From: Aromatoleum aromaticum EbN1
GTDB taxonomy: Bacteria > Pseudomonadota > Gammaproteobacteria > Burkholderiales > Rhodocyclaceae
NCBI RefSeq assembly: GCF_000025965.1
Contig: NC_006513.1
Location: 2,976,001 to 3,040,000, forward strand
Direction of reading: 5' to 3'
DNA length: 64,000 nucleotides
The notes under the pieces were generated by a model. It did no database searches, was not told where the DNA came from, and worked only from the letters and a program-made list of their open reading frames with translations. Shown one piece after another: positions 25,016 through 34,133 of the stretch (its first letter is position 1; every line of letters starts with the position of its first letter). The translations under genes were made by a program, and so were the position numbers.

Positions 25016-25906
25016 ATGGAGCTGCGCCATCTCCGTTATTTCGTCACCGTCGCCGAAGAGCTCAACTTCACGCGCGCGGCCGCGCGGCTGCATATCGGGC
25101 AGCCGCCGCTGTCGATGCAGATCCGCGACCTGGAAGCGGAAATCGGCACGCCGCTGTTCGACCGCAGCCGGCGGCGCGTTGCGCTCACCGAGGCGGGGCG
25201 GCGCTTTCTCGAGCATGCGCGGGAAATCCTCGAGCAGTCGCGCGAGGCCGTCGAGGAGGCGAGGCGTGCCGGACGCGGCGAGGCCGGCGAACTGAAAGTC
25301 GGTTTCGCGTCGTCGCTGCCGTACACGTCGACGCTCGCCGACACGCTATACACCTATCGCCAGCGATATCCGCAGGTCGGTCTGCAGTTGCACGAGATGT
25401 TCACGACGGAGCAGTTCGCGGCGATCCTGCACGGGGTTCTCGACGTCGGTTTCGTGCGGCACGGCGGCCTCGAAGTGCCCGCCGGCATCCAGGCGCGCGA
25501 GATCGGGCGCGACCCGTTGCGGCTCGTCGTCCACGCCGGCCATCCGCGGGCAGACCGGGGGGAAGTCTCGCTCGCGGAATTTCGCGACGACGGCTTCATC
25601 GCGTTTCCACCCGACGTCGGCTCGGGCCTGCCGTTCGTCCTCGATCGCCTGTGCCGCAGCGCCGGGTTTGCGCCACGCATCGTGCAGACGGCGCGCGAGG
25701 CGACGACGCAGATCGGACTGGTCGCCGCGGGCCTCGGCACCGCGCTGCTGCCGGCGCCGCTGGAGTGCGTGCGGTTGCCACGCGTGCGCTACCTTGCGAT
25801 CCGCGACGAGGGGGCGCATTTTTCGCTTGCCATCGCCACCCGCGAGGGCGCCCCGAACCCGTTGCTGGCGGGGTTCCTCGACGTGCTGAAAGAGGTCGCC
25901 GGATAG
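25016..25906 (+). CDS. LysR-type regulator, CatR/BenM-like
   Basis: A 296-residue regulator. It starts MELRHLRYFVTVAEELNFTR, the form typical of the CbnR/BenM/CatR branch of the family, with the recognition helix in GQPPLSMQIRDLE and the effector domain from about residue 90 (LKVGFASSLPYTSTL). This branch usually senses aromatic acids or related compounds. It is divergent from the MFS transporter. The ligand is not predictable here. A start at 24983 would add a short unlikely leader. Confidence 0.88.
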   Translation: MELRHLRYFVTVAEELNFTRAAARLHIGQPPLSMQIRDLEAEIGTPLFDRSRRRVALTEAGRRFLEHAREILEQSREAVEEARRAGRGEAGELKVGFASSLPYTSTLADTLYTYRQRYPQVGLQLHEMFTTEQFAAILHGVLDVGFVRHGGLEVPAGIQAREIGRDPLRLVVHAGHPRADRGEVSLAEFRDDGFIAFPPDVGSGLPFVLDRLCRSAGFAPRIVQTAREATTQIGLVAAGLGTALLPAPLECVRLPRVRYLAIRDEGAHFSLAIATREGAPNPLLAGFLDVLKEVAG

Positions 25907-25910
25907 GCGG

Positions 25911-26852
25911 TCAGCCCATGCCGGCCTGCAGTACCCAGATCACTGCGCTGATCGTGAGGAACGCACTGACCGTCGCGGCCATCAATGCCGCGGCGCACAG
26001 CTCTTCGCGGCCGTACTTCTGCGCCAGGATCGGATAGATGCTCAGCATCGGCATGCATGCGAACGTCACCGCGGCGATCTGCAGCGTGCGGTCGGTGGGC
26101 GGAACGAGCATGACTGCGACGAACACCGCGAGCGGGTGGAGCAGCAGCTTCCCGCCGACGATATACGCGATGTCGCCGCGCATGCCCTCGATTTTCAGCC
26201 CGACCAGCGTGCCGCCGATGACAAACAGCGCGATGCCGGCCGACGCCAGCGCGAGCATGTCGATCGCCCGCAGCGCCGGCCCGGGCAGCCGCAGTTCGAG
26301 CATCGCGCACGCGAAGCCGGCAGCGATCGCGAGGATCAGCGGGTTGCGGCCGAGGCGCAGAAGCGTGTTCGACACGACCTTGAGAGCGCTTTCACCGTTG
26401 CCGCCGCCGCTCTCCGCGAGCGCCAGCGCGAGAGGCAGGATCAGCAGATTCTCGACGAGAAAGCACAATGCGAGCGCGATCGCCGCGGGCGGTCCGAGCA
26501 GTTGCAGGACGATCGGATAGCCGATGAAGGCGCTGTTCGACAGCGACATGCCCATCCCGTGCACAGCGCTCAGCTGCAGGCTCCGGTGACGAAAAAAGCG
26601 CGTCGCCGCAACGCCGATCGCGAAGGTTGCAAGCGAGCCCAGCGCGTAGGCGAGCAGGTAACGGGTGTTGAGGATTTCCGCGAATGGCCGTTCGGTCAGC
26701 GCCTTGAACAGCATTGCCGGCAGGGCGATGTTGATCGTGAATTTGCCGAGGATGCGGGTGTCGGACTTCGCGAAAAACCCCCAGCGCACGGCGGCGAATC
26801 CGATGGCGATGACGATGAAGACCGGGCCGGTGATCGTGAATACTTGCAGCAT
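25911..26852 (-). CDS. AEC family transporter
   Basis: A membrane protein of 313 residues with about ten hydrophobic segments and the auxin-efflux-carrier fold pattern: FTITGPVFIVIAIGFAAVRWG at the start, and LVGLKIEGMRGDIAY before the C-terminal helices. Members export or import organic acids such as malate or malonate. The gene converges with the LysR gene, with four bases between the stops. No linked metabolic gene reveals the substrate. Confidence 0.82.
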   Translation of the reverse strand: MLQVFTITGPVFIVIAIGFAAVRWGFFAKSDTRILGKFTINIALPAMLFKALTERPFAEILNTRYLLAYALGSLATFAIGVAATRFFRHRSLQLSAVHGMGMSLSNSAFIGYPIVLQLLGPPAAIALALCFLVENLLILPLALALAESGGGNGESALKVVSNTLLRLGRNPLILAIAAGFACAMLELRLPGPALRAIDMLALASAGIALFVIGGTLVGLKIEGMRGDIAYIVGGKLLLHPLAVFVAVMLVPPTDRTLQIAAVTFACMPMLSIYPILAQKYGREELCAAALMAATVSAFLTISAVIWVLQAGMG

Positions 26853-27033
26853 GAACGAAATCCGGGCGCAGGCCGTATCCGGAACGGATTGCCATGCGAG
26901 CGGGCGAGGATAACACTGGACTGCAGAGTATCAGGGCACGGCGGAGCCGGGACGCGGGAGCGTTGCGGCGAGCGGGGTGCCGGAGAGAAGGGGGAGCGAG
27001 GGAAAAAGTGGAGGCAGTCACCTGCCCGGATCG

Positions 27034-27630
27034 TCACGCCGCGCGGCGGCGGTCGGGAAAGTCGATCACGCGGGCCTGGGTGCGCCGCTCGAATACCACC
27101 GGACCGGTCGCGTCGTTCCGGGCGCCGGTCGCGCCGAAGCCTGCCAGCACCCCCATTTCGGCCTGCGCAGCGGCGGTCATTTCGAACCACGAGCGGATGA
27201 GTTCGGTGATTCGCCGCGCGTTTTCCGCGTCGAGCGGGCGCAATGCCTGATCGTTCCCCTCAACGGGAGACGTCGGAGCGCGGGAGCGCGACACCTCGGC
27301 AATCGCGATGTTCGCCGCTTCGCTCTGAATCTGCACTGTCCGCTCCCGCAACGAATCCAGCAATACCGTCAGTCTGGTGATCGTCCGCATCGTCGGTGCA
27401 CAAGCCGTGCCACCCACTTGCCGGAACGTCGCGGCCTCGGCGCTCGCCGTAGCATTCGTCGTCACCGGAGCTGCTTCTGCGCCGCTGTCCGCATTTGCGG
27501 CCTGCCACGCGAGCACCGCGTTCAACTGGCGTTCCCACGCGAGCCCCCAGGTTTCCGGCAGATCGAGCGGTGGAACGAATTCGCACTCCATGTTTTCGGT
27601 CCGAAGCTGTTCTGTCGGGAAATTCTTCAT
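27034..27630 (-). CDS. Uncharacterised helical protein, possibly phasin-like
   Basis: A 198-residue soluble protein that I do not recognise firmly. The N-terminal third (PPLDLPETWGLAWERQLNAVLAW) is followed by an Ala/Thr-rich linker and two amphipathic helices (TITRLTVLLDSLRERTVQIQSEAANIAIAEV and ENARRITELIRSWFEMTAAAQAEM, each quoted in part). That pattern fits small phasin-like or granule-associated proteins, and the window contains several of those. ATG 27630 follows GAGGAG seven bases upstream. It is divergent from the RlmN-type gene. The phasin idea is inference from helix pattern only. Confidence 0.55.
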   Translation of the reverse strand: MKNFPTEQLRTENMECEFVPPLDLPETWGLAWERQLNAVLAWQAANADSGAEAAPVTTNATASAEAATFRQVGGTACAPTMRTITRLTVLLDSLRERTVQIQSEAANIAIAEVSRSRAPTSPVEGNDQALRPLDAENARRITELIRSWFEMTAAAQAEMGVLAGFGATGARNDATGPVVFERRTQARVIDFPDRRRAA

Positions 27631-27869
27631 GTCTGGTCTCCTCATCCTGCGTCGATTCCGGGTATCGGTGAACCACCGGCTGCGCCTCGGCCTGCCGATA
27701 CTGGTTGATAGTCGTCAAAGAGCGACTCGCCAAGGTGATTATGAGGAGGATCGGGGAGGTTGCCGATACTGTGCACTGTGTAGTGGACATCGTGGAAAAA
27801 GGGGTACTTTGCTGCCCAGAAGTGCGGCTATGCGACTACCGCCGGGCGATGCTAGCATTCGCGCATTTG

Positions 27870-28934
27870 ATGCGTATTGACCACATTCGGCAGCGCCTGC
27901 GCGCGAGCGGCGCCAAACCCTGTCACGAGCAGCGCGTATTGCGCGCCTGGACGCACGCGCTCCCGCTCGATCGCGGCCGCTGCCGTTCCGAGGATTTTTT
28001 CCCGGCGCCACTGGGCGCCCGGCTACCTGCACTGGGCGCCGAGCTCGCCGCGCTCGCGCAGGTGCGCTCCGAGCATGCGGGTGAGGACGGCGCGCGCCTG
28101 CTGGTCGAACTGGCCGACGGCCAGACCGTGGAGAGTGTGCTGCTGCCGCGCGACGGCCTGTGCGTGTCCACCCAGGTGGGCTGCGCGGTCGGATGCGCCT
28201 TCTGCATGACCGGCCGCGACGGCCTGCTGCGCCAGCTCGGCAGCGCCGAGATCGTTGCGCAGGTGGTGCTTGCGCGTTCGCGCAGGGCTGTCCGCAAAGT
28301 CGTGTTCATGGGCATGGGCGAGCCCGCGCACAACCTCGACAACGTGCTTGAGGCGATCGCGCTGCTCGGTACCGAAGGCGGAATCGGGCACAAGAACCTC
28401 GTTTTCTCGACTGTCGGCGACCGGCGCGTGTTCGAGCGGCTGCCGCAGGGGAGCGTCAAGCCGGCGCTCGCGCTGTCGCTGCACACGACCCGCCCCGCGC
28501 TGCGCACGAAGCTCATGCCGCGCGCGCCGCGCCTCGACCCGGCCGAACTCGTCGAACTCGGCGAAACCTACGCCCGCGCGACCGGGTATCCGATCCAGTA
28601 TCAATGGACGTTGCTCGCAGGCGTCAACGACGACGACGAGGAGCTCGACGGCATCGTCCGCCTGCTCGCCGGCAAGTACGCGGTGATGAACTTCATCCCG
28701 TACAACAGCGTCGCCGGGGCCGGTTTCGCCCGTCCTTCCTGGGAGCATGCGGCGGCAATGGCGCGCTATCTGCACCGGCGCGGGATCCTGACGAAGCTGC
28801 GCCATTCGGCGGGGCAGGATGTCGACGGCGGCTGCGGCCAGTTGCGCGCCCGGGTAATCGCCTCGGGTGCGCTCGGGCAGCCAGCCGAAGCTGCCCCCGA
28901 CCGGGTCGTCCTCGTGCGCCGCGGGCAGGCCTGA
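27870..28934 (+). CDS. RlmN-type radical SAM RNA methyltransferase
   Basis: A 354-residue enzyme with the radical SAM cluster C105-x3-C109-x2-C112, the GMGEP motif (148-152) and both extra cysteines needed for C2-methylation of adenosine: C98 (LCVSTQ) and C322 (VDGGCGQL). RlmN methylates A2503 of 23S rRNA and A37 of some tRNAs. The protein is somewhat short at the N-terminus compared with E. coli RlmN, and the gene is isolated from the usual ndk/pilF/ispG context, so it may be a second paralogue with another RNA target. Start 27870 chosen for similarity (MRIDHIRQRL); 27849 is possible. Confidence 0.82.
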   Translation: MRIDHIRQRLRASGAKPCHEQRVLRAWTHALPLDRGRCRSEDFFPAPLGARLPALGAELAALAQVRSEHAGEDGARLLVELADGQTVESVLLPRDGLCVSTQVGCAVGCAFCMTGRDGLLRQLGSAEIVAQVVLARSRRAVRKVVFMGMGEPAHNLDNVLEAIALLGTEGGIGHKNLVFSTVGDRRVFERLPQGSVKPALALSLHTTRPALRTKLMPRAPRLDPAELVELGETYARATGYPIQYQWTLLAGVNDDDEELDGIVRLLAGKYAVMNFIPYNSVAGAGFARPSWEHAAAMARYLHRRGILTKLRHSAGQDVDGGCGQLRARVIASGALGQPAEAAPDRVVLVRRGQA

Positions 28935-28960
28935 CCGCTCGCCCCGCGATTCCGCGGACG

Positions 28961-29470
28961 TCAGGCGTCGAGGGCGTCGATGAGGGCGAAAAGCCGTCGA
29001 TAGAAATCGGGGTCGGCGACGGTTTCCTCGCCGACTTTCACCAGCGCTTCCTTGTGCGCAGTCCACGGCAGCGAAATCGAGCCGACGCCGGCGACGCTGA
29101 CCCCGGTGCTGTTCGAACTCGACTTCAGTTCGTAACGCGTCTGCAGTGCGTTCGCGTACAGGACCGTCCCGACGTTGCTCGGCAGGCACACCAGCGTGAT
29201 GTGGAGCGTTATTCCGTGGTCTGCCTTCGGCTGGAAGAATTTCTCGCCGCGGATGCTCGTCGGATTGGCGCTGTCGATGCGGTACCCCTGGCTCAGCAAC
29301 GCGCGCTTGCCGACTTCGCACGCGACAGCCGGTTCCTGCGTGCTCCAGTTGACGAAGGGGGATTCGGGTTCGAAAGTCTCGGTACGGTAGACGGGCTGGG
29401 GAGACGAACAGGCGGCCAGGAGCAGTCCGGTGACCGCCATGACCGGGAGAAGACGCGCGCGCTGGAGCAT
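28961..29470 (-). CDS. DUF2242 family lipoprotein
   Basis: A putative outer-membrane or inner-membrane lipoprotein of 169 residues. MLQRARLLPVMAVTGLLLAAC is split here as a basic start, a hydrophobic core and a lipobox LAAC at residue 21. The mature part has the DUF2242 features TETFEPESPF, CEVGKRALLSQGYRI and GEKFFQP. A longer start at 29503 is possible. It converges with the RlmN-type gene and is divergent from the CBS-domain gene. Function is unknown. Confidence 0.78.
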   Translation of the reverse strand: MLQRARLLPVMAVTGLLLAACSSPQPVYRTETFEPESPFVNWSTQEPAVACEVGKRALLSQGYRIDSANPTSIRGEKFFQPKADHGITLHITLVCLPSNVGTVLYANALQTRYELKSSSNSTGVSVAGVGSISLPWTAHKEALVKVGEETVADPDFYRRLFALIDALDA

Positions 29471-29659
29471 GAGGGGAAATCCGGAAAGCAAGAGCCGATT
29501 CATTGGTCGCAATGTTAGAGCATCCTCGGCCGTTCGGCAGTGTGCACTTGCCCGAGACCGGAAAAAACAGCGCCGCTTTGCGACGCGGTTTCGCGCCGCT
29601 GGCAACGCCGGCCTCCAGGGGCTACGATCAATTATTGCCGATCCGCAAGGGAGAAGCCC

Positions 29660-30103
29660 GTGAAAAGCGTCGCCGCCATTCTGAAGGAGAAGCCCGATCC
29701 GACCGTTCATACGATCGGCCCCGACGCGTCAGTGTTCGATGCGCTCGGGCGGATGGCGGAACACAATGTCGGCGCGCTTCTTGTCATGGAAGGCGAGCGC
29801 CTCGCGGGCATCGTCAGCGAACGCGACTACGCACGCAAAGTCATCCTGCTCGCGCGCTCGTCGAGGGATCTGACGGTGAGCGCGATCATGTCGTCGCCGG
29901 TGATGTATGTGAGCCTGAACCAGACCAACGAGGAATGCATGGCGCTGATGACCGAGAAGCGGCTTCGCCATCTTCCCGTCGTCGAGTCCAGCAGAGTGGT
30001 CGGCATCGTGTCGATCGGCGATCTGGTGAAAAGCATCGTCTCGGAACAGCGCTTCATCATCGAGCAACTCGAACACTACATCGCCGGTGACCGCGGGATC
30101 TGA
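29660..30103 (+). CDS. Two-CBS-domain protein
   Basis: A small protein of 147 residues consisting of two CBS motifs (about 10-65 and 75-135): PDASVFDALGRMAEHNVGALLVM, then SERDYARKVILL, and a repeat TNEECMALMTEKRLRHLPVV. CBS pairs bind adenine nucleotides or S-adenosyl compounds and usually regulate a partner. The start is a GTG at 29660 preceded by AAGGGAG; earlier codons in the frame look non-coding. No partner domain or gene is fused to it. Confidence 0.88.
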   Translation: MKSVAAILKEKPDPTVHTIGPDASVFDALGRMAEHNVGALLVMEGERLAGIVSERDYARKVILLARSSRDLTVSAIMSSPVMYVSLNQTNEECMALMTEKRLRHLPVVESSRVVGIVSIGDLVKSIVSEQRFIIEQLEHYIAGDRGI

Positions 30104-30199
30104 GCGCAGGCGATTCGGCCTCCTCGGCGGCCTCCTCAATTCCGCTGCTGCTACGTTGCTGCCGGACTCCCTCCCGCGGGGATGAGTCCGGAGGATGTC

Positions 30200-30676
30200 T
30201 CAGTGCGCCTCCTTGCGTGCGCCCGACGGTTTGCCCGGGGCAGCTCGCGGCGGCGACACCGAAGGTAGATAATCCTCGATCAGGTCCCGCAAGGTCGTGC
30301 TGAGCGGCATCGCGCCAGTCGTCTCCCGCAGCGCCGCAGCGGCGTCCCGCTGCCACGTCGACAAGGCTTCCTGCGCCGAAGTGACGAAGGCGCTGTGGCT
30401 GCCGATCATCGTTTCGGCGAGGCGCTGCACGGCGTTGAGCTGGTGCTGCGCGGCTTTCCACGGCATTTCGCCCGCTGCAAGCGTAACCGCAGCCCAATCG
30501 TCGGCAGCCAGCAGGCGATCGATGACGGTCTCGAATTCGGTGCTGCAAGTGCTGATCGAATGAGTGCTCGCGTCGATCCAGCGCAGGCTGTTTTCCCGCA
30601 GCAGCGCGCACAGGCGCAAGTGCAGTTGGAGATTCGTCTTGTACAGCGCGAGCGACGCACGAGTGTCGAAATGCAT
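30200..30676 (-). CDS. Phasin family protein next to PHA synthase
   Basis: A helical protein of 158 residues lying 56 bp downstream of the PHA synthase on the same strand, so probably in one operon with it. It has the phasin_2 pattern: KTNLQLHLRLCALLRENSLRW, then HQLNAVQRLAETMIGSHSAFV and SAQEALSTWQRDAAAALRE, with a Pro/Lys-rich tail ending RKEAH. AAAGGA lies upstream of the ATG. It likely binds the growing granule surface or the synthase. A start at 30796 would read into the synthase and is unlikely. Confidence 0.78.
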   Translation of the reverse strand: MHFDTRASLALYKTNLQLHLRLCALLRENSLRWIDASTHSISTCSTEFETVIDRLLAADDWAAVTLAAGEMPWKAAQHQLNAVQRLAETMIGSHSAFVTSAQEALSTWQRDAAAALRETTGAMPLSTTLRDLIEDYLPSVSPPRAAPGKPSGARKEAH

Positions 30677-30731
30677 GGCGACATCCTTTTCGGGAGTGGC
30701 GAAGGGGACGGGTGCGGAAGCCCGAGAATGC

Positions 30732-32519
30732 CTATTTTTCCCGCACGTACTGGCCGGGGGCGTCATCGAGGGCGGGGTAGCCGGACTGCGGGGCACCCAA
30801 TGCCGGCGGTGCGACCGGAGCCGCCGAGCGCGCTTTCAGCCAGGCAACCCACTCCGGCCACCACGATCCTTCGTGTTCGGGCGCAACTGCAAGCCAGTGG
30901 TCGGGTGAGACATAGTTGCCGCCTTCACGTCGCTCAAGAATCTGGAAGTGCCGTCGTGCCCGCCCGGGCTCGCTGATGATGCCGGCATTGTGGCCGCCGC
31001 TGGTCAGCACGAAGGTGATTTCCGCCGGGGTCAGGTAATGCAACTTGTAGACTGACCGCCACGGCGCAACGTGGTCCGTGACCGTGCCGACACAGAAAAT
31101 CGGCGTGTCGATGTCGCTCAGCGCGACGGGTTTGCCCCCGACCGGATAACGCCCCTCGCTCAGGTCGTCGTTGAGAAACAGCAGCCGCAGGTACTGCGTG
31201 TGCATGCGAGCGGGCATGCGCGTTGCGTCGGCGTTCCACGCCATCAGGTCGTTCATCGGCGCGCGCTCGCCCATCAGGTATTCGCCGACCATGCGGGACC
31301 ACAGCAGATCGTACGAGCGCAGCAACTGGAACGCGCCCGCCATCTGCCCGGCGGTGAGATAGCCGGTCTCGGCCATCTGGGCTTCGAGCAGGCTGACCTG
31401 GCTTTCGTCGATGAAGAGTGCAAGTTCGCCCGGCTCGGTGAAATCCGTCTGTGCCGCGAACAGCGTCATCGATGCGAGCCGCTCGTCACCGTCGCGCGCC
31501 ATCGCCGCGTTGGCGATCGACAGCAGCGTGCCGCCGAGACAGTAGCCTGCGGCATGCACCTTGCGGTCGGGGACGATCGCATTGACCGCTGTAAGCGCCG
31601 CATGGAAGCCGGACTGCACGTAGTCTTCCATGTCGAGGTCGGATTCTTCTGCGCCGGGGTTCTTCCACGAGATGCAGAACACCGTGTGCCCCTGGTCGAC
31701 GAGGTACTTCACGAGCGAATTGTGCGGTGACAGATCCAGGATGTAGTACTTCATGATCCACGCCGGAACGATCAGGACCGGTTCGGGGTGGACTTTTTCG
31801 GTCGTCGGCGAGTACTGGATCAGCTCGATCAGGCGGTTCTTGAGCACGACCTTGCCCGGCGTCACGGCGACATCGCGGCCGACGACGAAGTCTTCGGCGC
31901 CGGCGGGAGGATGTCCGGTCGCGACGCGCTCGAGATCGTCCAGCGCATTCACCAGCCCCCGCCACAGGTTCGTTCCTCCTTGCTCCGTGGTGCGTTTCAA
32001 CACCAGCGGATTCGTCGCGAGGTAGTTGCCTGGCGAAAAGACGTCGAGCGACTGACGTGCGGTGAACGAGACGACGTTCTCATGATGCCGGGAGACGCCG
32101 GGAACGCCGCGCGTCGCCGCCTGCCACCATTCGTCTGCGAGCAGGAAGGACTGGTGCATCAGGTTGAACGGCCAGTGGTGCCATTCGTCGGCGATGAAGC
32201 GCCGGTCGCGCGCCGGAGGCTCGATGCATTCGTGCGCCGGCGAGGCCGGCAGCGCGAGGGCGAGTTCGCGGATGTAGCGCACCAGGCGACGGTTCTGTTC
32301 GAGCGCGAGGTTGACGAGCTCCAGCCGTTTGCCTGGCGAGCCGGCAAGGTGTCCGGCCCAGTCGATGCTCGCGAGCAGCAGGGACATCGGGGAAATCGAC
32401 GACGTCGCCCGTGCCAGCGCGGCATGGACTTTGATGTCGAGAGGATTGCGACTGCTTGAGGGCGATTCCGGAATTGTCGGGGGCGTCGCGGGCGAGGGAT
32501 TGCGCATATTCATGTTCAT
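30732..32519 (-). CDS. phaC: Class I poly(3-hydroxyalkanoate) synthase
   Basis: Polymerises 3-hydroxyacyl-CoA into PHA. The 595-residue protein has the lipase-like box GYCLGG with C327, plus D482 (TDHVAPW) and H510 (GGHNAG) completing the catalytic triad. W285 in ISWKNPG and the long N-terminal domain agree with class I enzymes. No PhaE or PhaR partner is seen. ATG 32519 lies in a run of three ATGs (32519, 32513, 32507) after AGGAG; any could serve. A phasin follows, while thiolase and reductase genes are not in the window. Confidence 0.92.
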   Translation of the reverse strand: MNMNMRNPSPATPPTIPESPSSSRNPLDIKVHAALARATSSISPMSLLLASIDWAGHLAGSPGKRLELVNLALEQNRRLVRYIRELALALPASPAHECIEPPARDRRFIADEWHHWPFNLMHQSFLLADEWWQAATRGVPGVSRHHENVVSFTARQSLDVFSPGNYLATNPLVLKRTTEQGGTNLWRGLVNALDDLERVATGHPPAGAEDFVVGRDVAVTPGKVVLKNRLIELIQYSPTTEKVHPEPVLIVPAWIMKYYILDLSPHNSLVKYLVDQGHTVFCISWKNPGAEESDLDMEDYVQSGFHAALTAVNAIVPDRKVHAAGYCLGGTLLSIANAAMARDGDERLASMTLFAAQTDFTEPGELALFIDESQVSLLEAQMAETGYLTAGQMAGAFQLLRSYDLLWSRMVGEYLMGERAPMNDLMAWNADATRMPARMHTQYLRLLFLNDDLSEGRYPVGGKPVALSDIDTPIFCVGTVTDHVAPWRSVYKLHYLTPAEITFVLTSGGHNAGIISEPGRARRHFQILERREGGNYVSPDHWLAVAPEHEGSWWPEWVAWLKARSAAPVAPPALGAPQSGYPALDDAPGQYVREK

Positions 32520-32693
32520 CTGCTCCTGCAGGGCAACAGCGGGGCGATTATCCGTCGAGCGGGGCTCGCGCATAGTGTGGGGCATTCTTTTATGCTGTGT
32601 TAGAGTTTTCGCTGCCCGGCATGGGGCGGAAGGAACGTTCAATCGCCGGAACGCGCAGCCCCTCAGGATTCAATTCCCTCGAAGGAGACGTCG

Positions 32694-33302
32694 ATGAAGC
32701 TCTATCACTCCCCCGGAGCATGCTCGCTGGCGCCGCATATCGTCGCGCGCGAACTGGGCCTTGCGGTCGAACTGGAAAAAGTCGATCTCCCGACGAAGAA
32801 GACGGCCGGCGGCGACGACTACTGGAAGATCAACCCGAAAGGCTACGTGCCGGCGCTGGTCCTCGACAATGGCGAGGTGCTCACGGAAGTCGGTGTCATC
32901 TGCCAGTACCTCGCGGACCAGAAACCCGAATCGGGGCTGGTGCCGAAATTCGGCACGATGGAGCGTTACCACCAGATGGAGGCGCTCAATTTCGCCGCCA
33001 CCGAAGTTCACAAGCAGATCGGGGCGCTGTTCAATCCGGCGATGACGCCGGAGTCCAAACAGGTGCAGCTCGGCACGATCGAGCGCCGCCTCGATGCGCT
33101 GGAAAAAATCCTTGCCGGAAAGCAGTTCGTCACCGGTGACACCTTCACAGCTGCCGATGCGTATCTTTTCACCGTGCTCAACTGGACGGGGATGCTGAAG
33201 ATCGACGTCGCGAAGTGGCCCAACATCCAGGCGTTCATCGCGCGTGTCGCGCAGCGGCCCAAGGTGCAGGAGGCGATGAAAGCCGAAGGCCTGGTCGCGT
33301 AG
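32694..33302 (+). CDS. gst: Glutathione S-transferase, beta-class-like
   Basis: A 202-residue cytosolic transferase. The N-terminal thioredoxin-like domain starts MKLYHSPGACSLAPHI with the catalytic-region Cys10 and Ser11 of bacterial beta-class GSTs, and the helical domain follows from about residue 87. The cis-Pro segment GYVPALVL and the glutathione contact LTEVGVICQYLAD are present. AAGGAG precedes the ATG. It probably has a detoxification or peroxide-defence role. The gene is divergent from phaC and ends at a strong bidirectional terminator facing the superoxide dismutase. Confidence 0.88.
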   Translation: MKLYHSPGACSLAPHIVARELGLAVELEKVDLPTKKTAGGDDYWKINPKGYVPALVLDNGEVLTEVGVICQYLADQKPESGLVPKFGTMERYHQMEALNFAATEVHKQIGALFNPAMTPESKQVQLGTIERRLDALEKILAGKQFVTGDTFTAADAYLFTVLNWTGMLKIDVAKWPNIQAFIARVAQRPKVQEAMKAEGLVA

Positions 33303-33327
33303 CGACGAGGGCTCTTGCACCCGGAAA

Positions 33328-33366
33328 AACGGCCCGTCGATGTGAAGTCGACGGGCCGTTGTGTTT
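33328..33366. terminator. Bidirectional terminator between gst and sodB
   Basis: Perfect 13-bp arms (33328-33340 and 33348-33360) with a 7-base loop, then GTG and six T in the rightward direction, and five A on the left that read as T in the leftward direction. It lies between two converging genes. Confidence 0.88.
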
Positions 33367-33412
33367 TTTGCGCGGCCCGTGGAAGGGCTGCGAAACAGCG
33401 TTCAGCGCTCGC

Positions 33413-34000
33413 TCAGGCGGCGAAATTCTTCGATGCGAAGTCCCAGTTCGCGAGATTGTTCAGGAACGCGGCGACGAAGTCCGGGCGGCGGTTGCGGTAA
33501 TCGATGTAATAGGCGTGTTCCCACACGTCGATGCACAGCAGCGGCTCGTCGCCGGTCGTCAGCGGCGTGCCCGCAGCGCCCATGTTGACGATGTCGACGC
33601 TGCCGTCGGCTTTTTTCACGAGCCACGTCCAGCCGGAGCCGAAGTTGCCGACGGCCGAGGTGGTGAAAGCCTTCTTGAAGTCTTCGAACGACCCCCACTT
33701 GGCTTTGATCGCGTCGGCCAGTGAGCCCGCCGGTTCGCCGCCGCCGTTGGGCTTCATGCAGTTCCAGAAGAAGGTGTGGTTCCAGACCTGGGCGGAGTTG
33801 TTGTAGATGCCGCCAGCCGGGGCCTTCTTGACGATTGCCTCGAGATCGAGGTTCTCGAATTCGGTGCCCTTGATCAGGTTGTTCAGGTTCGTCACGTAGG
33901 CCTGGTGATGCTTGCCGTAGTGGAATTCCATCGTCTCGGCCGAGATGTGCGGGGCCAGCGCTTCTTTCGCGTAGGGCAGCTGAGGCAGGGTATGTTCCAT
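33413..34000 (-). CDS. sodB: Fe-type superoxide dismutase
   Basis: Converts superoxide to oxygen and hydrogen peroxide in the cytoplasm. The protein of 195 residues has the metal ligands H27, H75, D158 and H162 in the usual frame ([27 protein letters not shown]). The pattern [13 protein letters not shown] with the nearby Ala-Ala-Gly-Thr-Pro region fits the iron form. A ribosome site (AGGAGAG) precedes the ATG. It is a single-gene unit. Confidence 0.95.
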   Translation of the reverse strand: MEHTLPQLPYAKEALAPHISAETMEFHYGKHHQAYVTNLNNLIKGTEFENLDLEAIVKKAPAGGIYNNSAQVWNHTFFWNCMKPNGGGEPAGSLADAIKAKWGSFEDFKKAFTTSAVGNFGSGWTWLVKKADGSVDIVNMGAAGTPLTTGDEPLLCIDVWEHAYYIDYRNRRPDFVAAFLNNLANWDFASKNFAA

Positions 34001-34133
34001 TTTTCTCTCTCCTGTTGCAATTCAGGTTGTTGGGCTAAAAGCCTGACGATTCTAGTCGGGCTTTGATGATGGTGGCAATGCCGCAACAGCGACTCCGCAA
34101 ACAGCGCTCTGCCGGAACCGCGCGTTTTTCGCG

